Positions 1-6,751 of a stretch of DNA of 45,835 nt are shown one piece after another. The notes under the pieces were generated by a model. That model was not told where the DNA came from. It saw only the letters and a program-made list of their open reading frames with translations, and did no database searches. Position numbers and translations under genes: made by a program. This DNA is from Rhodospirillaceae bacterium (GTDB lineage: Bacteria > Pseudomonadota > Alphaproteobacteria > Rhodospirillales > UBA2165): assembly GCA_018649725.1 (NCBI GenBank), contig JABIHH010000060.1, positions 1 to 45,835 of the forward strand, given 5' to 3'. Positions within the stretch are counted from its first letter, which is position 1, and every line of letters starts with the position of its first letter.

Positions 1-563
1 CTCAGTTGCGCTATGGCAGTCGAGCGCAATACGAAAAGCTGGAAACAGCGGGGCATGAGTCAAACCGGATAACTGACCGCGAAAAAGACTTCATTGAAGC
101 CAGGGATGGCTTTTACCAGGCAACGGTTAATGAAGATGGCTGGCCTTACGTTCAATTCCGCGGTGGCCAAAAAGGCTTTCTCAAAGTGCTGGATGAAAAG
201 ACCATTGGCTACGCGGATTTTAGGGGCAATATTCAATACCTTAGTGTCGGCAATCTAAACGCCAATGATCGCATCGCGCTTATTTTGAAGGACTATCCCA
301 ACAAGCAGCGCCTCAAGATTTGGGCACGGGCCAACATTGTTCACGAAGATGAAAACCCTGAATTATTGCGCCAATTAGAGGACCGTAATTATCGAGCCTC
401 TATCGAACGCGCTGTAATCTTAACCGTTGAGGCATTTGACTGGAACTGTCCGCAACACATCACGCCGAGATTTACCGAAGCAGAGATAGCCGAAATCCTC
501 GAACCACTAAACCTCAGAATTGCTGAACTTGAAGCTGAACTTCATAACTTAAACCAGATATAA
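1..563 (+). CDS. PPOX-family flavin-nucleotide-binding protein, 5' end cut off
   Basis: The reading frame is open to the left edge, and the first possible in-window start is a TTG at 6 with no ribosome site. The segment beginning RYGSRAQYEKL matches the part of this family that normally follows a short N-terminal stretch, so I treat the gene as truncated by the window. About 185 residues are visible. The block with GWPYVQFRGG, then GYADFRGN, NDRIALILKDYP and RLKIWARA, is the split beta-barrel of pyridoxamine 5'-phosphate oxidase-like proteins, which bind FMN or related flavins. The C-terminus is a charged helix. Members are usually of unknown substrate; no specific reaction can be assigned. 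Its last 15 bases overlap the convergent TRAP permease gene. Confidence 0.8.
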   Translation, partial: QLRYGSRAQYEKLETAGHESNRITDREKDFIEARDGFYQATVNEDGWPYVQFRGGQKGFLKVLDEKTIGYADFRGNIQYLSVGNLNANDRIALILKDYPNKQRLKIWARANIVHEDENPELLRQLEDRNYRASIERAVILTVEAFDWNCPQHITPRFTEAEIAEILEPLNLRIAELEAELHNLNQI

Positions 564-1862
564 CGCGATCTCGGGAAAGAGCACGATCAGAATCAACACG
601 ACCAACATGGTCACGGCAAAGGGGGAGGCACCGATAAAAATATCCCCCACTTTGATATTGCTGTCGCCGAGATTGTTATGAATGACAAAACAGGCGAGCC
701 CCAGAGGCGGTGTGAGCAAACCGATCTCTACCGCGACAATGGTCACGATGCCAAACCACGTTAGATTAACATCCATCGCCATGAGAACAGGAAACGCCAA
801 AGGAACGGTGATCAACATGATTGAGCCGGAATCCAAAATGGTGCCCAGCAAAACAATCGCCACCAAATAAATAACCAACAATTCTGCCGGGCTAAGTCCG
901 GATTGCTCGATGAAGCCTTCCATCAAACCCGGAATGCCGGAAACGACAATCAGCTTGCCGTAGAGATGCGCAGAGATCAGCAAAAAGCAAATGGCCGCCG
1001 TGACATGACCGGTCTCGGTCAGAACGCGCCATAAACTTTTAAAGGTGAGACTGCGTTTCAACAATGCCAGTCCAAAAGCACCGAACGCCCCAACACCGCC
1101 CGCCTCGGTCGCGGTAAAAATGCCGCCCCAAATACCCCCCAAGACAATAACAATAAGGGTCAAAATAGGAATAAGTTTGCCGTATAATTCTCGTTGGGTC
1201 ATATGCGGCGCGGTGTCTGTAACCTCAGTACCACCCAGCATGACGTGTTCTGGAAATTTCCGCGCCATGATGGCAATCAGGACAGTGAAAGCGAAGGCGA
1301 GCAGGATGCCCGGCAAGATGCCGGCAATAAACAAATCACCGATCGAGCTTTCAGTTAAAATGCCAAATAAGATGAGCAGCATCGAAGGCGGGATCAGCAT
1401 GCCCAATACGGATGAGCCCGCCACGACGCCGACCGCAAAGCGCGGGTTATAGCCGAGGCGCAGCATTTCCGGCACCGCTACCTTGGTAAAGACCGAGGCC
1501 GAGGCAATAGAAGAGCCAGTCACTGCGGCAAATACCGCGTTTGCCACGACAGTCGCTGTACCCAGCCCGGCCCGCACCCTGCGGAACAAATGATTAGCTA
1601 CATCATAGGTTTCCTTGCCGATACCTGAGACGCTGACCAGCAACCCCATAAGTACAAAAAGCGGGATGACGCCAAATTCGAACCGCCTGAGACTTTCTGC
1701 CGCCGCCGCCGCTAAAAGCTTGCCGGCAATCGTCGCATCTTCGCGGATCATCCAGACGCCAAAATAAGAAACCAGAGAGAGGACGACACCGACATGCATG
1801 CCGATATAGACCAACACCAAAACGGCAACGACCGAGAACACGCCTATTTCGACTTCATTCAT
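549..1862 (-). CDS. TRAP transporter large permease (DctM family)
   Basis: This 437-residue protein is the size of TRAP large subunits and is almost entirely hydrophobic, with about 12 predicted membrane segments. Family landmarks include the glycine-rich FVLMGLLVSVSG, the AVTGSSIASASVF segment and the late ILDSGSIMLITVPLAFP block. It is the ion-coupled channel subunit that moves a substrate, usually a carboxylate, delivered by the periplasmic binding protein. Its start overlaps the end of the small-permease gene by 8 bases, so the two are probably translationally coupled. It is the last gene of a hydrolase, binding protein, small permease, large permease series. The substrate is unknown. Confidence 0.93.
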   Translation of the reverse strand: MNEVEIGVFSVVAVLVLVYIGMHVGVVLSLVSYFGVWMIREDATIAGKLLAAAAAESLRRFEFGVIPLFVLMGLLVSVSGIGKETYDVANHLFRRVRAGLGTATVVANAVFAAVTGSSIASASVFTKVAVPEMLRLGYNPRFAVGVVAGSSVLGMLIPPSMLLILFGILTESSIGDLFIAGILPGILLAFAFTVLIAIMARKFPEHVMLGGTEVTDTAPHMTQRELYGKLIPILTLIVIVLGGIWGGIFTATEAGGVGAFGAFGLALLKRSLTFKSLWRVLTETGHVTAAICFLLISAHLYGKLIVVSGIPGLMEGFIEQSGLSPAELLVIYLVAIVLLGTILDSGSIMLITVPLAFPVLMAMDVNLTWFGIVTIVAVEIGLLTPPLGLACFVIHNNLGDSNIKVGDIFIGASPFAVTMLVVLILIVLFPEIALYLV

Positions 1863-2430
1863 CGTCTTTATTCACCTTACGCAATGCGCTCAAATCGCGC
1901 AGGAAATGGCGGAAAAATTGAACCAGACAAACGGCCGCGCCAAGGACAATAACGGCTTTGATCGGCCATTCCGGTAAAGTGAACTCACCATCTGTACCGT
2001 CATAAGAATCAAGCCGCCAGGCTTTCATCAGCGGATGGACGGAATACCAAAGCAAAATACTAAAGACAAAAACACCAGCAAAATGAAAGGCGCCCTGTAA
2101 GCTATAGCCGACCAGGGGCCGATTTGACAGCAGGCGCGAGATTACCATATCTGAGCGGGTAAGCCGCCCAGCCCGCAGCGCATCAGCCAGTTGCAAAAAG
2201 ACAATGGCAATGATCGACATGGTGATGATTAGGGGCACGCCCCGGATCGGCGAATTAAAGACAAAACGCATAAAGACATCCGACACAATGAGCATCATCA
2301 TGACAAAAATCCAGCCGGTACCGATGGCGTTTAAAACACCGATTATTTTGTCAAATACGTTTCCGATAGAAATCACCCAACTCCCTCCAGCATTATCTGG
2401 AGAAAGTTGGGTTTGATTGTGATCATTCAT
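1855..2430 (-). CDS. TRAP transporter small permease (DctQ family)
   Basis: I place the start at the ATG at 2430, giving 191 residues. An upstream TTG at 2463 is in frame but would overlap the end of the binding-protein gene and adds a polar, unlikely N-terminus. The ribosome site is weak for both, and coupling to the upstream stop 17 bases away is likely. The protein has four hydrophobic segments (for example GTGWIFVMMMLIVSDVFMRF and IITMSIIAIVFLQLADALRAG), with the arginine/aspartate-bearing loops typical of DctQ. Together with the large permease it forms the membrane part of a TRAP transporter. Confidence 0.88.
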   Translation of the reverse strand: MNDHNQTQLSPDNAGGSWVISIGNVFDKIIGVLNAIGTGWIFVMMMLIVSDVFMRFVFNSPIRGVPLIITMSIIAIVFLQLADALRAGRLTRSDMVISRLLSNRPLVGYSLQGAFHFAGVFVFSILLWYSVHPLMKAWRLDSYDGTDGEFTLPEWPIKAVIVLGAAVCLVQFFRHFLRDLSALRKVNKDDE

Positions 2431-2447
2431 TGTGTGCGAAGAGTGAC

Positions 2448-3515
2448 TTACTCTTTGTCCCAATCGCGGGCGAGTTTTTCGCCACCGGCGCGTAGACCAT
2501 CAAGATAGGCTTGCAATATAGCTTTTGCCGGAAGGCCTTTCTTTTCCCAGGTTGCCGCCCATTGGTTTGGCACATTGGGAAGTTTCATCGCCCAGCGACG
2601 ACGTTCAGTTTCTGGGAATCCTGAAAGCTTGACTCCCTTTTTGGCCATAATTCCACCAAATTTCTTAGCCAAACCCATTGACCCACCACTGTATTTACCA
2701 AGCAGCTTACCAGTTTCTTGACGTATAATTTTCTTTGCATAGCCTGGAATTTTATCCCAAGTCTGCTTGTTAAAACTAATGCTTGGACCAACGGTCGCAC
2801 CAAAATTCACCGCTGTCAGAAATTTCGCTGCCTCATAGGTTTTATAGATAAAGGCCAATGTATTGGAAATTGGATAGCCGTCATACAGACCATTTTTGAT
2901 GTTGGTAAAGCTTTGGTTCATCGAAGACGTTACCGGAACCGCACCGACCGCCCGGAGCCAAGCTGAAGCCGCGCCACTCGCACCAATTCGCTTGCCCTGA
3001 AGATCCTCATATTTGGTTACCGGGAATTTAGTGATCAAGTTCCAAGTGTCTGAGGCTGCGCCGCCAAGATAAACCTGATTACGCGACGTCCAAGCCTTGC
3101 CCATTACCGGAAATTTTTTGTGCAAATCTCTATGGACCTGGTTGAGCAATTTTACATTGGCTGTCGCAAAAGGGACTTTGTATGAAAGATTTTCAAAAGG
3201 CAGATTAGATTGCTCAAAGACGTTCAAGGTCATTGCCATTTGGGAAATGCCTTCTTCAACTGACTCGAAGGTATCTTTAAAGCTAGCAAGACTACTGCCC
3301 CAGGCCTTGGTCCATTTGATTCTGAAATTACCCCCTTCGGCCAACCGTTTGTTTATCGTCGGAATATAATCCTTAGCCGCAATTCTAAGCAGCAGCTGAG
3401 CCGGCGGCGGTGCGGCCGCAAAGGTTATTTTCATCGTTTCGGCAGAAGCTGTATGTGATGAAACAGCAGCGGCGCCCAAAATTGCAAGGGCCGCAAATTT
3501 AGTTGTTTTTGACAT
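2448..3515 (-). CDS. TRAP transporter periplasmic substrate-binding protein
   Basis: The chosen ATG at 3515 has a good GGGAG ribosome site 7 bases upstream; a longer form from 3551 lacks one and would bury the signal peptide. The 355-residue product begins with a Sec signal peptide (KTTKFAALAILGAAAV, then an ASA cleavage site near residue 25). Family features include the LQGKRIGASGA block and the YDGYPISNTLAFIYKTYEAAKFLT segment of DctP-like proteins, where the ligand carboxylate is normally bound. The protein captures substrate in the periplasm for the two downstream permeases. Gene order after the FAH hydrolase suggests the ligand enters, or resembles, that enzyme's pathway. Ligand identity is not readable. 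Confidence 0.92.
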   Translation of the reverse strand: MSKTTKFAALAILGAAAVSSHTASAETMKITFAAAPPPAQLLLRIAAKDYIPTINKRLAEGGNFRIKWTKAWGSSLASFKDTFESVEEGISQMAMTLNVFEQSNLPFENLSYKVPFATANVKLLNQVHRDLHKKFPVMGKAWTSRNQVYLGGAASDTWNLITKFPVTKYEDLQGKRIGASGAASAWLRAVGAVPVTSSMNQSFTNIKNGLYDGYPISNTLAFIYKTYEAAKFLTAVNFGATVGPSISFNKQTWDKIPGYAKKIIRQETGKLLGKYSGGSMGLAKKFGGIMAKKGVKLSGFPETERRRWAMKLPNVPNQWAATWEKKGLPAKAILQAYLDGLRAGGEKLARDWDKE

Positions 3516-3576
3516 GTGAATACTCCCAGTTAAATGTAAACGCGATACCATTGGTCGCTTTTTTTATAATTCTGAT

Positions 3577-3595
3577 CCTAATGTCCGCTATTAGG
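3577..3595. repeat. Small inverted repeat between FAH and TRAP binding-protein genes
   Basis: CCTAAT and ATTAGG flank a 7-base loop in the 98-base gap between the hydrolase and binding-protein genes. A second, imperfect palindrome centred on ACCATTGGT lies at 3542-3558 and is followed on the plus strand by seven T. Either could be an operator or an RNA hairpin that sets the relative expression of the transporter genes. There is no direct evidence of function. Confidence 0.3.
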
Positions 3596-3613
3596 GACAC
3601 AAAAATCAAGTGT

Positions 3614-4552
3614 TTAATAAATTGTGTAAACCGGCGGAATGTCGGCTTCGACAGGATTGCTTAAAGTGCCAAGACCTGTGATCTCTACTTCACAGATATC
3701 GCCCGGCGTCATGTGGACTCGCCCGGCATATTGCACGGCATCATCAAAATGTGCATCGACCTGGGCGGCCTTATCATTTGCATCGGGCTTTTTAGCGCCC
3801 GGCGTGCCGCAGACAATGACATCACCGGCACGTAATTTATAGCCGGTTGAAATATAGTGAATAAGCTCGTCCATTCGAAAGATCGAACCATCGAGACATT
3901 CATCTTGGCGCACGACGCCATTGAGACTGGTCCGGATCGATTGCACATAGGGATCGCCAAATTCATCCGGTGTCATCAGCCAGGGGCCGAAAGATGCCGA
4001 TTTCTCGAAATTTTTGCCGAGGCCAAATTGACGGTTATGTCCTTGGAACTCACGTACTGAGCCTTCGTTATAAACCGAGAAGCCGGCAATATGATCAAGC
4101 GCTTTGTCTTTTGGAATATGGCGACCGCTCTTGCCGATGATGATCGCCATCTCGCCTTCATAATCATACGCCCGGGCAATCTCAGGGTCGGGGCACATTA
4201 AGGGCTGGCCCGAGCCAACATGGCCGCCGGCATGGCGTAAAAAAATATGGGGAAATTTATCCGATGTCGTCAGCCCTGTCTCTTCGACATGGGTGTGAAA
4301 ATTTAACGCCATCGCCCAAATTGCTATCGGCTCCGGGATTACCGGGTCCAGCAAAACGTCATCCATCAAAAAACTGGGCGCTTTACCGTCGCTCGCCGCC
4401 CGGACCTTATCAAGTCCTGGATCGACCTCTAAGATCGCTTTTAAGCTGCCTGGTAATTCTGGTGCGACATCGCTTAAGGCAATTACATCATTATCGCCGA
4501 TAACCACTCCGACACCGGATTTTCCATCTTTTTGATACGAAATAACGCGCAT
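3614..4552 (-). CDS. Fumarylacetoacetate hydrolase (FAH) family protein
   Basis: This 312-residue protein has the FAH C-terminal catalytic fold. The metal-site motif is DYEGEMAIIIGK (E132 and E134), followed by GFSVYNEGSVREFQ, where E163 takes the place usually held by an aspartate ligand. Further landmarks are the GKNFEKSASFGPWL segment and, near the end, LRAGDVIVCGTPG and GDICEVEITGLGTLSNPV. Family members cleave or isomerise beta-diketo or oxo acids from aromatic catabolism, such as fumarylpyruvate or carboxymethyl-hydroxymuconate, using Mg or Mn. The ATG at 4552 has a GGGGG stretch about 9 bases upstream. It heads the TRAP transporter series, which implies uptake and breakdown of a related compound. 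Confidence 0.9.
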   Translation of the reverse strand: MRVISYQKDGKSGVGVVIGDNDVIALSDVAPELPGSLKAILEVDPGLDKVRAASDGKAPSFLMDDVLLDPVIPEPIAIWAMALNFHTHVEETGLTTSDKFPHIFLRHAGGHVGSGQPLMCPDPEIARAYDYEGEMAIIIGKSGRHIPKDKALDHIAGFSVYNEGSVREFQGHNRQFGLGKNFEKSASFGPWLMTPDEFGDPYVQSIRTSLNGVVRQDECLDGSIFRMDELIHYISTGYKLRAGDVIVCGTPGAKKPDANDKAAQVDAHFDDAVQYAGRVHMTPGDICEVEITGLGTLSNPVEADIPPVYTIY

Positions 4553-4593
4553 TTAGTTTTTCCCCCATTTTTTTGATTTTAATATTGGAGAGC

Positions 4594-4622
4594 ATTTCTG
4601 CTAAAAATTCCCCAAAAGTCAA
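4594..4622 (-). promoter_or_regulatory. Possible sigma70-type promoter for FAH-TRAP genes
   Basis: On the minus strand, TTGACT (4622-4617) is separated by 17 bases from AGAAAT (4599-4594), about 40 bases before the FAH start codon. The -35 box is good but the -10 box is poor, so this is only a candidate. Confidence 0.27.
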
Positions 4623-4670
4623 GGGATTCCAATAGAATTTCAATAGAAGTGTTCATTTTTCATAGTAGCC

Positions 4671-4685
4671 ATGCAAAATTTGCAT
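4671..4685. promoter_or_regulatory. Perfect 7-1-7 palindrome, possible operator
   Basis: ATGCAAAATTTGCAT is a perfect inverted repeat of 7-base arms around one central base. It lies about 120 bases upstream of the FAH start and 180 bases upstream of the zinc-ribbon start, between probable divergent promoters. This fits a binding site for a dimeric regulator. The regulator is unknown. Confidence 0.4.
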
Positions 4686-4766
4686 AGTAATTTGAATCGG
4701 AATCCGCATATAACACTAATTATACATCCCAGCACGGCTTGGCGTGGCAGAATAAAATAAGTTATT

Positions 4767-4787
4767 GGAGCGTAATAGCTCCTTTTT
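4767..4787 (+). terminator. Terminator-like hairpin in the leader of the zinc-ribbon gene
   Basis: GGAGC, a 6-base loop and GCTCC are followed directly by five T. No plus-strand gene lies upstream within the intergenic region, so the hairpin would end either a small RNA started near 4690-4740 or act as an attenuator ahead of the gene at 4864. The stem is short (5 pairs, four of them G-C). Confidence 0.42.
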
Positions 4788-4863
4788 GCACGACGATGCG
4801 GCCTACCTGGGGAGGAATGTAAATTCCGAATAAACGGACAAATTTTAAGAATGGAGAAATTCC

Positions 4864-5034
4864 ATGGCATCTCGTTCGGAAATGAACAAGAAACCACAAT
4901 CAGACAAACTGATTGCAAAACGCCGGAAATGCCTCATGTGCATGGATGAGTTTCAATCCAGCCATATTGGCGAGCGCGTCTGCCCAGACTGCAAAGGCAC
5001 GTCTACTTGGCGCCAGACTGGTATCGCAATCTAA
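4864..5034 (+). CDS. Small zinc-ribbon-like protein, 56 residues
   Basis: An ATG with GGAG 7 bases upstream opens a 56-codon frame ending in TAA. The product starts with a basic, polar 20-residue tail and then has RKCLMCMDEFQSSHIGERVC and PDCKGTSTWR. The two CxxC pairs (C23/C26 and C40/C43) are placed as in a single zinc ribbon or knuckle. I recognise the pattern (CLxC, F.S.H.GER.C..CK....W) as a small alphaproteobacterial protein usually left hypothetical; its role is unknown. Nucleic-acid binding is a reasonable guess from the basic N-terminus and zinc fold, but is only inference. A strong hairpin terminator follows. Confidence 0.85.
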   Translation: MASRSEMNKKPQSDKLIAKRRKCLMCMDEFQSSHIGERVCPDCKGTSTWRQTGIAI

Positions 5035-5066
5035 TATTAAACTCGCCCACTAAATTAGTTTAATAT
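5034..5066. repeat. Perfect 10-bp inverted repeat after the zinc-ribbon gene
   Basis: ATATTAAACT (5034-5043) and AGTTTAATAT (5057-5066) form a perfect 10-pair stem around a 13-base loop, beginning on the last base of the stop codon. It directly precedes the terminator at 5075-5110, making a tandem pair of hairpins that could protect or end the transcript. Confidence 0.6.
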
Positions 5067-5074
5067 CTGATTTC

Positions 5075-5110
5075 AATTAAAGGGACCCTGCTCTTGGTGT
5101 CCCTTTAATT
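5075..5110. terminator. Bidirectional intrinsic terminator between zinc-ribbon gene and osmC-like gene
   Basis: AATTAAAGGGAC (5075-5086) pairs perfectly with GTCCCTTTAATT (5099-5110) around a 12-base loop, and T-rich sequence follows on the plus strand. The A/T-rich stem base gives a partial U tract in the other direction too. It sits between convergent genes ending at 5034 (plus) and 5121 (minus), as expected for a shared terminator. Confidence 0.8.
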
Positions 5111-5120
5111 TTGCCTAAAA

Positions 5121-5543
5121 CTATTCAGCCGTATCGACAATTTCGATTTCATGAGTGATCTCAGCTGTCTTGCCGAGCATGATGGTCGCAGAGCAATAAG
5201 TCTCTGCTGAGAGTAGAACGGCGCGCTCCACTTTCTTCGGGTCAAGATTGCGCCCGGTAACGATGTAGCGGGCAACAATTTTGGTAAAAACTTTTGGAAT
5301 TTCTTCAGCGCGTTCGGCTTCCAACTCGACGACGCAATCCTCGACATCCTGGCGCGACTTCTCCAAAATCTCGACAACATCATAGGCCGTGCAGCCGCCC
5401 ATCCCCAGCAAGAGCGACTCCATGGGACGAATGCCGAGGTCTCTACCGCCCCCGGCGGGGTCTCCATCCATCACCATAGAATGTCCGCTACCCGACTCGC
5501 CTAAGAAAGTCCGGTCCTGAACCCATTTAACGCGCGCTTTCAT
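5121..5543 (-). CDS. OsmC/Ohr-family peroxide-reducing protein
   Basis: At 140 residues this matches OsmC-family length. The two redox cysteines are at C51 (in LLLGMGGCTAYDVV) and C117 (in SAETYCSATIML), and the GIRPMESLLLGMGGC block is the family signature. Family members reduce organic hydroperoxides by a thiol mechanism in the cytoplasm; the spacing and the RPMESLL motif are closest to the YhfA-like subgroup, whose physiological substrate is less clear. The start ATG has only a weak ribosome site. The gene is divergent from the arylsulfotransferase-like gene, with a 149-base shared upstream region, and convergent with the zinc-ribbon gene. Confidence 0.9.
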   Translation of the reverse strand: MKARVKWVQDRTFLGESGSGHSMVMDGDPAGGGRDLGIRPMESLLLGMGGCTAYDVVEILEKSRQDVEDCVVELEAERAEEIPKVFTKIVARYIVTGRNLDPKKVERAVLLSAETYCSATIMLGKTAEITHEIEIVDTAE

Positions 5544-5692
5544 ATTCTAGTCTCATTTTTGGTTAACCCATGCTTTGGAGTGTAGCGACTAATTTCACAT
5601 AACGAAAACAGCAATGAATACTGCTTTAACCATCGGGATTTTTTTGATCTTATTCAACTCTTGTTGTGATTAACGGATAAAAGGAAGCTCAC

Positions 5693-6751
5693 ATGCTGTT
5701 TAATAAATTTGGTGTCACCCATCATGACAAAGACAAGGCGACACCGGGCTTCACTCTGTTTGCCCCGATCAACCATGACAAAGCCAATCTTCTCGACATC
5801 GACGGCAAGATCGTCCATCAGTGGCAATTGAAACGAGGTGGCATTAATCATTGCATGCTGCTGCCGAACGGAAATTTGTTTATTGGCGAGGGCACGGATG
5901 ACGGGCCGACCATTCCCGCCGGCAAAGGCGGCTGGCTCCGCGAATATGATTGGGACGGCAATGTCGTCTGGGAACATCACGACGAGAATCACCACCATGA
6001 TGCCAGGCGGCTAGCCAATGGCAATTCCGTCTATATCGCCTGGAGCAAGATGAGCGATGAAAACGCTGCAAGGGTGAAAGGCGGCCTGGCTGGCTCAGAA
6101 CATTCCTTTGATGGCGGTGGACCCTATGAAGACGTCATCCGTGAAATAGACCCCGATGGCAATGTGGTTTGGGAATGGTACTCCTCAGAACTGGATATGG
6201 ACAAATATCATATCTGCCCACTCTGCAAACGCCACGAATGGGCCCACGCCAATACCTGCGCACCGCTCGCCAATGGCGATATTATGGTGAGCTACCGGGT
6301 ACTCAATCTTTTGATTATCATTGACCGCCAGACCGGCAAGGTTAAATGGGAACATCACGATATCGAGCTTGGTCATCAACATGACTGCCATATGCTCGAT
6401 AACGGCAATGTCCTGGTTTATTGCAATGGCATGCATGGCGGCGACCATTTTTATTCCCGCATCCTTGAATTTGACCCGGAAAGCAAGGAGTCAAAATGGG
6501 AATATGCCGGCTCGCCCCGCCTCAGCTTCTACAGCCCACACATTAGCGGCATGCAGCGCTTGGCTAACGGCAACACTCTGATCTGCGAAGGTGGCAAAGG
6601 CTGCATTTTTGAAGTCACCCCGGAAGGCGAAGTTGTCTGGGAATATGTCTCCGACACCTGGACCCATAATCCTGCGCAGGGTGACGTCAATTGGATATTC
6701 CGGGCCTATCGCTACGCCGCCGACAGCCCACAAATTCAAAACCGGGTGTAA
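5693..6751 (+). CDS. Arylsulfotransferase (ASST)-like beta-propeller protein
   Basis: The 352-residue product starts at an ATG with AGGAAG 5 bases upstream. It opens with ATPGFTLFAPINHDKANLLD, then repeats the blade motif of an aspartate/glycine turn followed by VVWEH or VVWEW (for example DWDGNVVWEHHDE, DPDGNVVWEWYS, TPEGEVVWEYVS) interspersed with LANGN turns. This is the arylsulfotransferase family fold, whose studied members move sulfate between phenols in the periplasm. There is no signal peptide here, so this copy is predicted to be cytoplasmic. Histidine-rich stretches (DENHHHDARR and GHQHDCHM) could supply the active site, but I cannot assign the catalytic histidine. Its stop codon directly abuts the stop of the convergent Rieske gene. 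Confidence 0.78.
   Translation: MLFNKFGVTHHDKDKATPGFTLFAPINHDKANLLDIDGKIVHQWQLKRGGINHCMLLPNGNLFIGEGTDDGPTIPAGKGGWLREYDWDGNVVWEHHDENHHHDARRLANGNSVYIAWSKMSDENAARVKGGLAGSEHSFDGGGPYEDVIREIDPDGNVVWEWYSSELDMDKYHICPLCKRHEWAHANTCAPLANGDIMVSYRVLNLLIIIDRQTGKVKWEHHDIELGHQHDCHMLDNGNVLVYCNGMHGGDHFYSRILEFDPESKESKWEYAGSPRLSFYSPHISGMQRLANGNTLICEGGKGCIFEVTPEGEVVWEYVSDTWTHNPAQGDVNWIFRAYRYAADSPQIQNRV

Larger units (their letters stand above)
4553..4863. other. AT-rich intergenic region between FAH and zinc-ribbon genes
   Basis: This 311-base stretch contains no gene I can support. It holds, left to right, a possible minus-strand promoter for the FAH/TRAP genes, a near-perfect palindrome at 4671-4685, a possible small hairpin around CACG/CGTG at about 4726-4738, a terminator-like hairpin at 4767-4787, and the ribosome site for the zinc-ribbon gene. 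It therefore probably contains divergent promoters plus a structured plus-strand leader or small RNA. Confidence 0.6.

Noticed and set aside
4640..4918. Minus-strand open frame across the FAH-zinc ribbon spacer
   Set aside because: Cysteine-rich, composition unlike a real protein, no ribosome site, lies over regulatory sequence.
4851..4950. ATG at 4851 with an out-of-frame reading through the zinc-ribbon gene
   Set aside because: Short frame, cut by a stop, and the GGAG ribosome site fits the ATG at 4864.
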